Numbered from the stretch's first letter, positions 20,741-29,570 are shown. The stretch is DNA of 64,000 nucleotides from Rothia mucilaginosa (GCF_019334805.1 NZ_CP079822.1:806001-870000); one strand, 5' to 3'. A program made the numbers and translations. The notes: generated by a model from the letters alone, not told the origin.

Positions 20741-22339
20741 ATGCATCTGGCACCCAGCACCGCGTGGGCTTGGCTGATAGCTTGCGCAGTCGTCATTCTG
20801 CTTTTCCCGCTTGCCGCGCAGTTCGGCAATCTCAAGGGGAAGCTGTCTAGCTTCCGCACCTGGGTTTGGGCTATCGCGCTCTTGGGCATTGTCACGGCGG
20901 GTTTTATGCCTTTCATCTTTGATCCTGGCATCACCCATTTTGAGGTTCAGCCGTTCATTTTCTTCATCACCGGCACCCTGCTGGGTGTTCTCTTTCTTGG
21001 GGAGTTCCACCGCATGAACGCCCAGAAAAAGCTGAAACACCCCCAGCGGGTGCATGCCGAGCGCCGTACCCGTTACAGCAAGGCAGTTGAGCATCTGGCG
21101 TATCCGAATCCGGCAGTCCGTGCGAGCGCCATCAGCACTCTTGCGGGTCTGGTGGATGAGTGGCTCGCTGACGAGCAGCTCAGCGTTGAGGCGCGGCAGA
21201 AGGAGGGGCAGGTCATCGTCAATGCCCTCTGCGCTTATGTTCGTTCGCCGTTCTCGCGGGCGTTCAAGGCAGAAGCTTTTGAATCCGATACGCCGCCCGC
21301 TAACTATGCGGGTGATTTCGCTACGGATCTGGCGGCTTTTCGTGGTGAGCAGGATGTTCGCCGCAGCGTCTTCGTTGAGATGAGTAAGCGTAGCAGCACC
21401 CTTGCTGAAAATGAGAAGGGCGAGGTGGCTGTTGTTCCCGGCGCGTGGAGCGGCTTTGAGTTCGATTTCAGCCGGGCGGTCGTCTTCTACCCTCTCGACG
21501 GTCTGACGATTGAGAACGCCAATTTCTCTGCGGCGAGGTTCTGCAACGGTTCAGATTTCAGCGGGGTAGCTTTTGTGGGCGATGCGAACTTTACCCGGGC
21601 GGTCTTTGACCAGGATGCGCGTTTTAGCGACGTAACTTTCCTGGGAACGGCGGACTTTAGTAACGCGCGCTTTGCTGGTGATGCATTCTTCCGCTGGGTG
21701 GCATTCAACGCTAATGCAGACTTCCGCGAGGCTTCTTTTGGAGGGCACGCTGACTTCCGCGACACGACGTTTGCGGCGGATGCGGGCTTTAGCGGTGCTT
21801 CCTTTGAAGGGAACGCTGGGTTCTTTAGGTCGTCTTTTGGCGGTAATGCAAGCTTCTTCAGGACGGATTTTGCGGGAGTTGCGGAGTTCCGTGAGGCGGT
21901 CTTTGAGGGGCATGCCGGGTTTAACGCGGCAACCTTCTACGGGGATGCGCACTTTAGCCGGGCTACATTTGAGGGGCTCGCTGGGTTCCGTGATGCAGCC
22001 TTTGAGGCAGGCGCGGAGTTCTATGGCGCGTCCTTTGCGCAGACTGCTGATTTCTGCGATGTGTCTTTCGTGAAGAGCCCGCCGGTCTTCGCTGTTGAGG
22101 ATGCTGACTCGGGCGAGATGCGCCGGACTCGGTTCGCTGCGTTGTCTGCCGGTTCGGAGTCTACTGGTCAGGAGGCGCATAACTTCGCGGTGTACGAGGA
22201 CAGCCTGCCTATTCCGCTGGGTACAGCCAGGCTGAACGGTGTAGGGTACCGTATCCCGGTCGGTACGGTGCTCTTCGATCCGTCTTCTTGGGATGAACGG
22301 CAGAAGGAATACACGCGCCTGAGTGAGCCCGCGCAGTAG
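20741..22339 (+). CDS. Pentapeptide-repeat protein 2, membrane anchored
   Basis: 532 residues from ATG 20741, preceded by ACAGGAGAA. Two N-terminal membrane helices (about 9-27 and 42-60), possibly a third at 68-88, place the rest on the cytoplasmic side by the basic residues that follow (FHRMNAQKKLKHPQ). Shared domain at about 105-165: RYSKAVEHLAYPN, LAGLVDEWLADE, EGQVIVNALCAYVRSPF. Pentapeptide-type beta-helix about 235-445 with Phe every fifth residue. Shared tail RIPVGTVLFDPSSWDERQ and SEPAQ end. Monocistronic with own terminator. GC moderately high. Function unknown. Confidence 0.85.
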   Translation: MHLAPSTAWAWLIACAVVILLFPLAAQFGNLKGKLSSFRTWVWAIALLGIVTAGFMPFIFDPGITHFEVQPFIFFITGTLLGVLFLGEFHRMNAQKKLKHPQRVHAERRTRYSKAVEHLAYPNPAVRASAISTLAGLVDEWLADEQLSVEARQKEGQVIVNALCAYVRSPFSRAFKAEAFESDTPPANYAGDFATDLAAFRGEQDVRRSVFVEMSKRSSTLAENEKGEVAVVPGAWSGFEFDFSRAVVFYPLDGLTIENANFSAARFCNGSDFSGVAFVGDANFTRAVFDQDARFSDVTFLGTADFSNARFAGDAFFRWVAFNANADFREASFGGHADFRDTTFAADAGFSGASFEGNAGFFRSSFGGNASFFRTDFAGVAEFREAVFEGHAGFNAATFYGDAHFSRATFEGLAGFRDAAFEAGAEFYGASFAQTADFCDVSFVKSPPVFAVEDADSGEMRRTRFAALSAGSESTGQEAHNFAVYEDSLPIPLGTARLNGVGYRIPVGTVLFDPSSWDERQKEYTRLSEPAQ

Positions 22340-22346
22340 TAGACAG

Positions 22347-22385
22347 AGGCCCCGCCACATTGAATGTGTGGTGGGGCCTTCGTTT
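22347..22385 (+). terminator. Intrinsic terminator
   Basis: AGGCCCCGCCACA pairs with TGTGTGGTGGGGCCT (one bulge region) and is followed by TCGTTT. Confidence 0.75.
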
Positions 22386-22414
22386 ATGTCCAGTAGAAGC
22401 GCAGGTCAGACAGT

Positions 22415-22462
22415 TTTACACTAAACTAAAAGGTGCCCATTCCTCTCAGAGAAGATAGGAGA
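22415..22462 (+). promoter_or_regulatory. Conserved leader, pentapeptide gene 3
   Basis: TTTACACTA at 22415, then CTCTCAGAGAAGATAGGAGA at 22443-22462, which includes the ribosome site. The second block is identical in the gene 4 leader (24529-24548 region) although the coding sequences differ strongly. The block CTCTCAGAG is self-complementary. Confidence 0.55.
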
Positions 22463-22467
22463 TTCCT

Positions 22468-24411
22468 ATGTCATCGAACGATGGTTCACCAGGACCTCAG
22501 TCTCATTCAGCAGACTCAGGCTTCCCCCTCGATTCAAACAAAAATCCAAAAATCGATACAGTGGATGCCTTACTGCGAATTGTATTTAGGATGACCTGGG
22601 GAGATTGGGCACTAACGGCAATTTTAATTTCATGCCTAATTAATCATTATTTTTTTACTGTTCTCAATGTTGCACAACCAATAATTGACTTGACTAGGCT
22701 TATTACTGTGCTGATTTCAGTGGTTTTCGCTGCCTATAAAGTAGTAAGCGCTTACAAATCTAAAGAATTAATTATTTTCTTCTTCAAAATCCACCCCATT
22801 CAGCTCTTTGTTTCAATAATCGCCTGCGGGGCAGCAACTGCATTTTTCCTGCCTTTAATCCTTAACATATTTAAGTTCATCGGAGACACTGACAAAATCA
22901 CTACCGCTCTACTTGCTTCAACGGGTGGTATTATTGCAGTGTTTACACTAATTAAAACTCACCAAAAAAACCAAAATGATGAGACGGCTCTAAAGCTCGA
23001 TACGGACAAGTATCAAGAGCAAAAGAGACAATTTAAAAAGAATATAAAGCAAGAAGCTTACAGAAGCTACCGAGAGCGCACTCGGCAGATTCACGCAGAG
23101 CGTCGTAGTCGCTACACCACGGCTGTAGAACAACTAGCTAACAAGAATGCGGTCGTTCGTCTCGGCGGTATCTATACCCTTGTAGGCCTCGTCGATGAAT
23201 GGCTCGCGGATAAGAGCATCAAAGAGGATACCGACCGACGCAAGGAAGGGCAGATTATTATCAATAACCTTTGTTCATACATTCGCGCGCCTTTTAGCCT
23301 TGCAGATTCACATCATATCCTCGATAAGGATTCTCCTACAGAAAAAGAAATAGAGGAATACGGCAGAGAAAATTTCACAAAGCATAAATTAGAATTTCAT
23401 GAAGAGAAAGATACCCGCCAAGCAATTCTGCATGAAATTAAACTCAGACTAAATAGCGGATACACTATAAATGAAGAGAATGAAGAAATTCCACTAGAAG
23501 GCCCTTGGTCAAAATTTACCTACGATTTTTCGAAGGCTTTTTTCTTCTACCCACTCGACCTCTCAAGAAGCTTCTTTTCCCATCCTGTAATTTTCAAAGA
23601 AACAGTGTTTGCAAATAAATTTAATGTTTCAGGTTCAATATTTAACCAAGAAACAAACTTCTCCAATGCCCGATTCACGCACCAAGATTTCTCGAAAACC
23701 TTCAATTTCAAAGGTGTAAGATTTAAGGAAATATCTAGATTTAATGGGGCAATTTTCGAGTCAACTGCAAATTTTAGAGGCATGCATGCCGAATCGGAGA
23801 TTGAATTTTCTAGATGCCATTTTAAAATAGGGGCGTGGTTTTCGGGGTCAACGTTTAAGGATGCTTATTTTGTGGGTACTAAATTCAGCGAGAATTTTTA
23901 TCTATACCCATATTCTGACGTATCATTTAATGGCGTCGAGTTCATGGGAGAAATCACAACATTTCGAGGGGCAAAATTTCACTCTTCCTCCTCTTTCGAA
24001 TCAGCAGTTTTTGAAGGTAATCTAGATCTTGTAAATACAAGACTTGGCTACTTTACAAAATTCACCAAAGCAATATTTAAAGAAAATATATATTTAGCGG
24101 AAACGATATTCCCCAAAACACGCAAGACAGACTTTACGAATGCACTATTTCGAGATTCTATATATTACACCTGGGATTCAAATCTCCCATTTGCTCCAAT
24201 GATGAATCCTTTGGGTGTAATTTTTTATACGACAAAAGATGAATCCAGTAAAAAAGTCAAGAGCGAAATTCGATATCTACCTCTAGGTGCTCGAATATTC
24301 AACCCAGACTCTCCAAATTCTTGGGATGAAGAACAGAAGAGATATAAAGATATCAGTGAACCAGCTTCAACATTTAATGATTCCTTTGAAACTTTGAAGA
24401 AAATAAAATAG
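22468..24411 (+). CDS. Pentapeptide-repeat protein 3, membrane anchored, AT-rich
   Basis: 647 residues from ATG 22468, with GATAGGAG upstream. A polar N-terminus containing FPLDSNKNPK resembles that of the frameshifted gene at 15475. About four hydrophobic segments between 48 and 155, then a basic coiled stretch (KYQEQKRQFKKNIKQEAYR). Shared domain: RYTTAVEQLANKN, VRLGGIYTLVGLVDEWLADK, EGQIIINNLCSYIRAPF. Pentapeptide-type region about 355-545, less regular than in the paralogues. Tail LPLGARIFNPDS, SWDEEQKRYKDISEPAS, then an extra 14 residues. Very AT-rich (16 G/C in the 60 bases 23581-23640), unlike genes 1 and 2, which suggests separate origin. Confidence 0.82.
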   Translation: MSSNDGSPGPQSHSADSGFPLDSNKNPKIDTVDALLRIVFRMTWGDWALTAILISCLINHYFFTVLNVAQPIIDLTRLITVLISVVFAAYKVVSAYKSKELIIFFFKIHPIQLFVSIIACGAATAFFLPLILNIFKFIGDTDKITTALLASTGGIIAVFTLIKTHQKNQNDETALKLDTDKYQEQKRQFKKNIKQEAYRSYRERTRQIHAERRSRYTTAVEQLANKNAVVRLGGIYTLVGLVDEWLADKSIKEDTDRRKEGQIIINNLCSYIRAPFSLADSHHILDKDSPTEKEIEEYGRENFTKHKLEFHEEKDTRQAILHEIKLRLNSGYTINEENEEIPLEGPWSKFTYDFSKAFFFYPLDLSRSFFSHPVIFKETVFANKFNVSGSIFNQETNFSNARFTHQDFSKTFNFKGVRFKEISRFNGAIFESTANFRGMHAESEIEFSRCHFKIGAWFSGSTFKDAYFVGTKFSENFYLYPYSDVSFNGVEFMGEITTFRGAKFHSSSSFESAVFEGNLDLVNTRLGYFTKFTKAIFKENIYLAETIFPKTRKTDFTNALFRDSIYYTWDSNLPFAPMMNPLGVIFYTTKDESSKKVKSEIRYLPLGARIFNPDSPNSWDEEQKRYKDISEPASTFNDSFETLKKIK

Positions 24412-24434
24412 CTATCTCAATCTTTTAAACATTT

Positions 24435-24466
24435 AGCCCCGCCGGCCCTGCATCGGCGGGGTCTTC
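24435..24466 (+). terminator. Intrinsic terminator
   Basis: GCCCCGCC pairs with GGCGGGGT and is followed by CTTC, 25 bases after the stop. GC-rich although its gene is AT-rich. Confidence 0.7.
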
Positions 24467-24499
24467 ACATCTGCTCAAGGGTGACTCATTGCAGGCCAC

Positions 24500-24548
24500 T
24501 TTGCACTATGCTGAAAGGTGACCATTCCTCTCAGAGAAGATAGGAGAG
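24500..24548 (+). promoter_or_regulatory. Conserved leader, pentapeptide gene 4
   Basis: TTTGCACTATGCTGAAAGGTG followed by ACCATTCCTCTCAGAGAAG and ATAGGAG. Almost identical to the leader of gene 3. Confidence 0.55.
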
Positions 24549-24556
24549 TTAAACAT

Positions 24557-26206
24557 ATGTTCCTCAATCCAGCCGAAGCCTGGCGGTTACTCCTTATATG
24601 CGCTGGTATAGTTGCCGGTTTCTTGCTCTATGCGCATCTCAGTAAGATCAAGCAGAAAGTGCCCCTGTTCTACTGCTGGCTTGGAGCAATCGCGGTCTTG
24701 GGCGGAGCCGCAGCTTTCTTCCTGCCTATCGCGGTTAACTCAGGTTTTGCGAAAGATGATGATGGCTCAGCTCTTCGCCAGGCTCTTCTCTACACCACCG
24801 GTGGTCTTCTAGGTGTCATTACTCTTGGTGAAACTCACCGAAAGAATAACCAGGAAAAAGAGAAAAACGAGAACGACCATACCCGCCAGGTGTATGCGGA
24901 ACGACGTAGCCGCTACACCAAGGCTGTCGAGCAACTAGCTAATGAGAAAGCATCTGTCCGCCTGGGCGGTATCTATACCCTTGTGGGTTTGGCTGATGAA
25001 TGGCTTGCAGACGATAGCCTCGCCAAAGACAAGCAGAGGGAAGAGGGGCAGATTATTATCAATAACCTCTGCTCCTACATTCGTTCTCCCTTCCCGCTTG
25101 CAGAAAAAATTGAAGAATACGAAGCCCGCAAAGAACTAGAAAAGCTCCAGAAATCAGAATCCGAGAAGCTCAGTGAAGAAGAGTCTTCACTGCTCCAGGT
25201 TCTACTTAAGCGTTTCGAAGATTCTGATGAATATGAAAAACCTAAAGACATCACCACAGACTATGTAAAGTTCTACGAAGAACAGGACGTACGCCGAGCC
25301 ATTTTCGAGGAAATGAGCAAACGTAGCAGCACTGTCAGTGTAGATGAGAGCAAGAAGGTAACTGTTAAATCCGGCGCATGGAGCGGCTTCAAGTTCGACT
25401 TTAGCCGAGCACCCATTTTCTATCCCCTGAACAACCTCACCATTGAACAAGGTCAATTCAGCTCTGCCCGATTCTACAGAAACACGAACTTCATATTCGC
25501 AAAATTCACCGAAAACGCAGACTTCACGGGCGCAATCTTTACAGGAAACACAGATTTTAGATATACGATCTTCAACGAACGTGCATACTTCGTAGACGTA
25601 GCCTTCAGCAGAACGGCAGATTTCTCAGACGCGGTCTTCAACAGATTCGCAGACTTCTTGGACGCGGATTTCAGCGGAGACGCGAACTTCTGGACGGCAA
25701 CCTTCACCGGAGAGGCACGTTTCCGGAACGCAACCTTCGACAGAAATGCATATTTTACGCGCACGACCTTCAACAGAGACTCATACGTATACTTTGCGCG
25801 CGCGACCTTCACCGGAGATGCATACTTTATAGGCACGACCTTCAATGGAGGTACACGCTTCGAGGGGACAACTTTCAGCAGATACATATACTTCCAGGAT
25901 GCAACCTTCAGCGGAGAAATGACCCTCCGGGGCTCATATTTCGAAAAGTCTGCGCCCATATTTGTATATGACTCCAGCGCTGCCCGATTCTCTGACCAAG
26001 TCAATTGGACAGAGAGCAACTTCTCTATTCGTTCCGGAAGCAAACCTATTGAACTTGGTAGTGCAACGCTCGGGGATAAAACCGTCAGTATCCCCTTCGG
26101 GACCGTAGTTTTTGACCCAGGTTCATGGGATGAACAAACCCAGGAGTACAGCCATATGAGTATCACATGCTGCAGAATTTACCGCTCCTCCCATCGCCAG
26201 GAGTAG
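24557..26206 (+). CDS. Pentapeptide-repeat protein 4, membrane anchored
   Basis: 549 residues from ATG 24557 (MFLNPAEAWRLLL), 11 bases after GGAG; a GTG-type extension to 24518 would use leader sequence. Two or three N-terminal membrane helices (about 7-25, 38-57, 72-90), then ETHRKNNQEKEKNEN. Shared domain RYTKAVEQLANEK, VRLGGIYTLVGLADEWLADD, EGQIIINNLCSYIRSPF, then a charged coiled-coil insert (about 175-230) absent from the others. Pentapeptide region about 295-480. Tail SIPFGTVVFDPGSWDEQTQEY is kept but the SEPAQ end is replaced by a Cys/Ser/Arg-rich 13 residues, likely from a local frame change. Base composition intermediate between genes 2 and 3. Confidence 0.84.
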   Translation: MFLNPAEAWRLLLICAGIVAGFLLYAHLSKIKQKVPLFYCWLGAIAVLGGAAAFFLPIAVNSGFAKDDDGSALRQALLYTTGGLLGVITLGETHRKNNQEKEKNENDHTRQVYAERRSRYTKAVEQLANEKASVRLGGIYTLVGLADEWLADDSLAKDKQREEGQIIINNLCSYIRSPFPLAEKIEEYEARKELEKLQKSESEKLSEEESSLLQVLLKRFEDSDEYEKPKDITTDYVKFYEEQDVRRAIFEEMSKRSSTVSVDESKKVTVKSGAWSGFKFDFSRAPIFYPLNNLTIEQGQFSSARFYRNTNFIFAKFTENADFTGAIFTGNTDFRYTIFNERAYFVDVAFSRTADFSDAVFNRFADFLDADFSGDANFWTATFTGEARFRNATFDRNAYFTRTTFNRDSYVYFARATFTGDAYFIGTTFNGGTRFEGTTFSRYIYFQDATFSGEMTLRGSYFEKSAPIFVYDSSAARFSDQVNWTESNFSIRSGSKPIELGSATLGDKTVSIPFGTVVFDPGSWDEQTQEYSHMSITCCRIYRSSHRQE

Positions 26207-26213
26207 CCCACCA

Positions 26214-26254
26214 GCACAGCCCCGCCTGTATCCTCTGATGCAGCGGGGCTGTGC
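26214..26254 (+). terminator. Intrinsic terminator
   Basis: GCACAGCCCCGC (26214-26225) pairs perfectly with GCGGGGCTGTGC (26243-26254). Confidence 0.75.
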
Positions 26255-26286
26255 CACACCCTCTACCCCACCGATACACTAGAACC

Positions 26287-26778
26287 ATGTACCGAATCAT
26301 GACTGTCTGCACCGGCAACATCTGCCGCTCCCCCGTCGGCGAATACCTCATTCGCCAGCACGCCCAAGAAGCTGGCGTGCCCGTCACCGTCACCTCCAGC
26401 GGCATCAGCAACGAAGAAGAAGGCAACCGCATCGACCCGCGCGCCGCCGCGCAACTCGCCACCCGCGGTATCGACCCGTCCGCGCACCGCGCCAGCGTCT
26501 TCACCGTCGAGGACTTCGACCGCAACGACCTCATCCTCGCCATGGACGCGCCCCACTACCTGCGCCTCAAAGCCCTCGCCCGCAACGACGAGGACAAAGC
26601 CAAGATCCGCATGATGCGTAGCTTCGACCCGAAGGTCACCACCACCCACCTGGACCAGCTCGGCATCTACGACCCCTGGTACGGTAGCGAACGCGACTTC
26701 GTGTACACTACCGACCTTATTGACGCCGCCGCACGCGGCCTCATCAACCACCTCAAGCAGGAAGGCGACGCACAGTGA
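26287..26778 (+). CDS. Low-molecular-weight protein-tyrosine phosphatase
   Basis: 163 residues. Hydrolyses phosphotyrosine on proteins; in other bacteria this family opposes BY-kinases or is secreted. The P-loop C8-X5-R14 (VCTGNICRSP) gives the nucleophile and phosphate-binding Arg, and D129-P130 in YDPWYG is the general acid. Start ATG 26287 is chosen because family members begin right before the P-loop strand; there is no good ribosome site. The stop overlaps the next gene's start by 4 bases (GTGA), so the two are coupled. Confidence 0.93.
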   Translation: MYRIMTVCTGNICRSPVGEYLIRQHAQEAGVPVTVTSSGISNEEEGNRIDPRAAAQLATRGIDPSAHRASVFTVEDFDRNDLILAMDAPHYLRLKALARNDEDKAKIRMMRSFDPKVTTTHLDQLGIYDPWYGSERDFVYTTDLIDAAARGLINHLKQEGDAQ

Positions 26779-27443
26779 GTCAGCGTATCCCCCTGAACCA
26801 GAACCGCCGCGTCACCGGCACCACCGAAATTCTGGAGCTCTGCAAAGACATGCTGCGTCTGGAGCACGGCATCGGCAATGATTTCGACATGGACACCGCC
26901 GAATTCACCGAATTCCGTGCGCAGTTCCTTGCCGACTTCGCGCAGATTCCGCTGATTATCGGCATTGACGGCCGTAGCGGCACCGGCAAAACCAGCCTCG
27001 CCGCGCAGCTTGAGCAGGAGCTCACCGCCGCCGGGCACAGCGTGCACGTGCTGCACCTGGACGACTTCTACCCCGGCTGGGACGGCCTCTTCGACGGCGT
27101 GGAGGCGTGGGACGCGCTATCCGTGCAGCTGACCGAAGGTATTGCCGGAACCTACACCCCGTGGGATTGGGAGGCGGGCGCCCCCGGTGAGGTGCGCACC
27201 GTCGACCCGGCGGCTACGCAGGTCATCATCTGTGAGGGTGTCGGCGCGATTGCGGGCGCCTGCGAGGTGCGTATTCTCGCCACCGCCCCGGACGAGGTGC
27301 GCCGCGAGCGCGCCCTGGCTCGTGACGGTGACGCGTTCCGCCCGCACTGGGAACGCTGGGCGGAGCAGGAGGAGGCGCTGCTCGCCGAAATCCCGGAGGA
27401 CTACGCGACCGTGGACTTCATCTACGACAGCGCGGCACAGTAG
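26775..27443 (+). CDS. Uridine-kinase-like P-loop kinase
   Basis: 222 residues from GTG 26775, overlapping the phosphatase stop. Walker A DGRSGTGKT (65-73) and DDFYPGWDG just after it match the nucleoside/phosphoribulokinase-like kinase fold, where the Asp-Asp is near the acceptor. R-rich lid region (RRERALARDGD) near 185-195. The first 50 residues are an unassigned N-terminal extension. Substrate is not evident; annotated relatives are usually called uridine kinase or ATP-binding protein. Coupling to a phosphatase gene is noted without a clear functional reason. Confidence 0.75.
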   Translation: MSQRIPLNQNRRVTGTTEILELCKDMLRLEHGIGNDFDMDTAEFTEFRAQFLADFAQIPLIIGIDGRSGTGKTSLAAQLEQELTAAGHSVHVLHLDDFYPGWDGLFDGVEAWDALSVQLTEGIAGTYTPWDWEAGAPGEVRTVDPAATQVIICEGVGAIAGACEVRILATAPDEVRRERALARDGDAFRPHWERWAEQEEALLAEIPEDYATVDFIYDSAAQ

Positions 27444-27461
27444 TAGCCGCCTACAAGACAG

Positions 27462-27503
27462 TAGGACCCAATGCTTCGTGTATCTCGAAGCATTGGGCCC
27501 TAC
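27462..27503 (+). terminator. Hairpin after the kinase gene
   Basis: TAGGACCCAATGCTTCG pairs with CGAAGCATTGGGCCCTA (one A/G mismatch). No clear T-run, but the position between convergent genes suits a terminator. Confidence 0.6.
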
Positions 27504-27537
27504 GGCTATTCAGAGGCAGTTTTATTGAGGCGCTGTT

Positions 27538-27741
27538 TTATTCAGGCATAGGAGCCGGGCTAGCGGATTCCATGCGGTCTTTATCCCAGTAGGTTGAGGT
27601 ATTGCTCGGCGCGTGCGTGGAGGTCGTACCGTCTTTTTCGTTACCCGGGTTGTTGTTAGAAAGCACAGCAAAGATTACGAGCAAGACACAAGCTATAAGC
27701 AACAGGATGCATAGCAAATATTTGTAATAGTGATTGCGCAT
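27538..27741 (-). CDS. Small single-pass membrane protein
   Basis: 67 residues from ATG 27741, with GGAGGG 10 bases upstream; a longer frame to 27831 lacks a ribosome site. MRNHYYKYLL starts a hydrophobic helix at about 8-28, followed by a polar Ser/Thr/Pro-rich tail to the C-terminal PAPMPE. Probably inserted with the tail outside. No recognised family. Confidence 0.55.
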   Translation of the reverse strand: MRNHYYKYLLCILLLIACVLLVIFAVLSNNNPGNEKDGTTSTHAPSNTSTYWDKDRMESASPAPMPE

Positions 27742-27880
27742 CTGAGATTGTCCCTCCGGTCGTATCGCGTGGTATGACCAACGTAAGTTATGCGGTCGCC
27801 CCGAGCAATGCTTCTCAAGAATATTTCTCAAATATTTCTTCGGCGCTGGGGGACTGAGCGGCAGGCTAAGCCAAGCCGCT

Positions 27881-27972
27881 AAGGGGCGGTGTTATCCGTA
27901 AGCGACATCAGGGTGTCCGAAGCGAAGCGAGGACGGGTGCCCCTGTAGGAGCGTGGATAACACCGTCCCTTT
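27881..27972 (+). repeat. Arm-variable structured repeat, copy A
   Basis: Outer arm AAGGGGCGGTGTTATCC pairs with GGATAACACCGTCCCTT (one G-T). Core GCGACATCAGGGTGTCCGA, loop, then GAGGACGGGTGCCCCTGTAG. Identical over about 88 bases to copy B, on the other side of the efflux gene. Confidence 0.85.
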
Positions 27973-28015
27973 GCTGTGCCTGCGCAGGCGATCGCCGTCC
28001 CTTCTACGCACCTTC

Positions 28016-28059
28016 CCCCAAGCCCTCCCCTGTAGAAGCGAAGGCGAGCGCCGCTTTCC
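28016..28059 (+). repeat. Decayed right half of the structured repeat
   Basis: CCCCTGTAGAAGCGAAGGCG and GCGCCGCTTTCC resemble the right half of copies E and 30829. No left half recognised. Confidence 0.45.
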
Positions 28060-28267
28060 AGACCAACCAAGCGGAGCCCTCCCAACCCAGCTCAAAAAAA
28101 TATCAAACATTTAACTTACGAAGCCACCCCCGATTCTGCTACCGTGAAAAAGTTGTGCTTCCAGCCTGCGCAAGCTCATCCCCAGGGGCGGTACTACCGC
28201 ATCCACGTCTTGTAGAGCCGCAGGCGCCGTTGCACGCGCATCACACAGAAAGAAAAACCACAGACAG

Positions 28268-29536
28268 ATGTCTTCGAAGTCGACTAAGACCTCATTCGGG
28301 CTATCGCCCCTTTTCATTGTTGTTCTGGCGCTGCTGACCGCTATCGCGCCGCTGGCTACGGACATGTACCTGGCGGCGCTGCCCGCAGTCGCTGAGAACC
28401 TGAACACCACCAGCACGAACGCATCCCTGACGTTGAGCGGGTTCATGGTGGGTATGGCGCTCGGCCAGCTGGTCGTGGGTCCCCTGTCGGATAAGACGGG
28501 CCGCCGCAAGCCGCTGCTGATCGGTGCGGTGGTTTGTTTTATTGCGACGGTGGCGTGTGGTTTCGCGCCGAATATTGAGCTGCTGATTTTTGCGCGTTTC
28601 ATGATGGGCTTCACCGGTTCGATTGGTGCGGTGCTGGCGCGTTCTATCGTGGCTGATACGACTGAGGGTCTGGCGACCGCTAAGCTCATGGGCGTCATGA
28701 TGATGATTAACGGCTTCGCGCCGGTGCTTGCGCCGCTGTTTGGTGGCTGGGTGCTGTCGTGGGGTAGCTGGCGCGATATTTTCCATGTGCTGGGCGTGAT
28801 TACCGCGATCATGATGCTCGGCGTGATCTTCGTGATTAAGGAGACCCTGCCGGTGGAGGAACGCTACCAGGGTACCGCCCTGAGCGTGTACTCGGAGTTG
28901 CCGAAGGTCTTCAAGATTCGCCGCTACTTGGGTTTCATGCTGACGATGTGCTTCGCGTTTGGTGCGCTGTTCTCGTACATTTCCGGTTCGACGTTTGTGT
29001 TGCAGAAGATTCTGGGCTTGTCCGAGACTGAGTTCACGATCGTGTTCGGTGTGAACTCGATCGGTATTGTGCTGTTCAGTGCGATTGCGACGAAGCTGGT
29101 GGGTCGTGTGGCGCAGCGCCGCATTGTGAATGTTGGCGTGGTGAGCCTGCTGGTGGTGTCTTCGCTGCTGGTGGTTAGCTTCCTTGTCGGTATTTCGCTG
29201 GTGCCGACCCTGATTCTACTATTCCTGCTGACCAGCTCGTGCGGCCTAATCTTTGGTAATGCTTCGGCGTTGGCGTTGAACGAGGCGCGCCACATGGCGG
29301 GTAGTGCTTCGGCGGTGATGGGTACGATTCAGGCTCTGCTGGGTGCGTTGGCGGCGCCGCTGGTCTCGTTTGCCGGTGAGCATGAGTACCTGCCGATGGG
29401 CTTCTCCATTTTTGGTTTCGCGGTCCTGACGGCGCTGGTGCTGTGGACTACGCCGCGTAAGGATTCGGACTACTCGGCTGACGGCGAGAGCCACGGCGCT
29501 GGTGAAGGTCAGGGCGCCCCGGCGGCGGGCCACTAG
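28268..29536 (+). CDS. Bcr/CflA-type multidrug MFS transporter
   Basis: 422 residues, 12 predicted membrane helices. Proton-driven drug or metabolite exporter of the DHA1 Bcr/CflA group: APLATDMYLAALPAV in TM1 is the family signature, the conserved loop GPLSDKTGRRKP lies at 71-82, and the antiporter-type motif region follows in TM5 (GGWVLSWGSWRDIF). Polar, disordered C-terminal tail. Start ATG 28268 has a weak ribosome site (GAAAGAAAA further upstream). The gene is flanked by two identical direct copies of an 88-base repeat. Substrate unknown. Confidence 0.9.
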   Translation: MSSKSTKTSFGLSPLFIVVLALLTAIAPLATDMYLAALPAVAENLNTTSTNASLTLSGFMVGMALGQLVVGPLSDKTGRRKPLLIGAVVCFIATVACGFAPNIELLIFARFMMGFTGSIGAVLARSIVADTTEGLATAKLMGVMMMINGFAPVLAPLFGGWVLSWGSWRDIFHVLGVITAIMMLGVIFVIKETLPVEERYQGTALSVYSELPKVFKIRRYLGFMLTMCFAFGALFSYISGSTFVLQKILGLSETEFTIVFGVNSIGIVLFSAIATKLVGRVAQRRIVNVGVVSLLVVSSLLVVSFLVGISLVPTLILLFLLTSSCGLIFGNASALALNEARHMAGSASAVMGTIQALLGALAAPLVSFAGEHEYLPMGFSIFGFAVLTALVLWTTPRKDSDYSADGESHGAGEGQGAPAAGH

Positions 29537-29570
29537 CCGTTCACAAGTACATATCTGTACGCATGCCCAG

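Larger units (their letters stand above)
27742..28267. other. Intergenic region with repeat elements
   Basis: 526 bases holding repeat copy A (27881-27972) and a decayed right half of the same family (28016-28059). No other gene seen. The efflux-pump promoter must lie in 28060-28260 but no clear boxes are visible. Confidence 0.5.

Noticed and set aside
18962..26206. Gyrase-protecting Qnr/MfpA identity for the pentapeptide proteins
   Set aside because: They are two to three times longer, three have membrane anchors, and they carry extra domains; only the repeat type is shared.
27879..28110. Short minus-strand frames over repeat copy A
   Set aside because: Coding potential comes from the repeat itself; the same peptide recurs wherever the repeat does.
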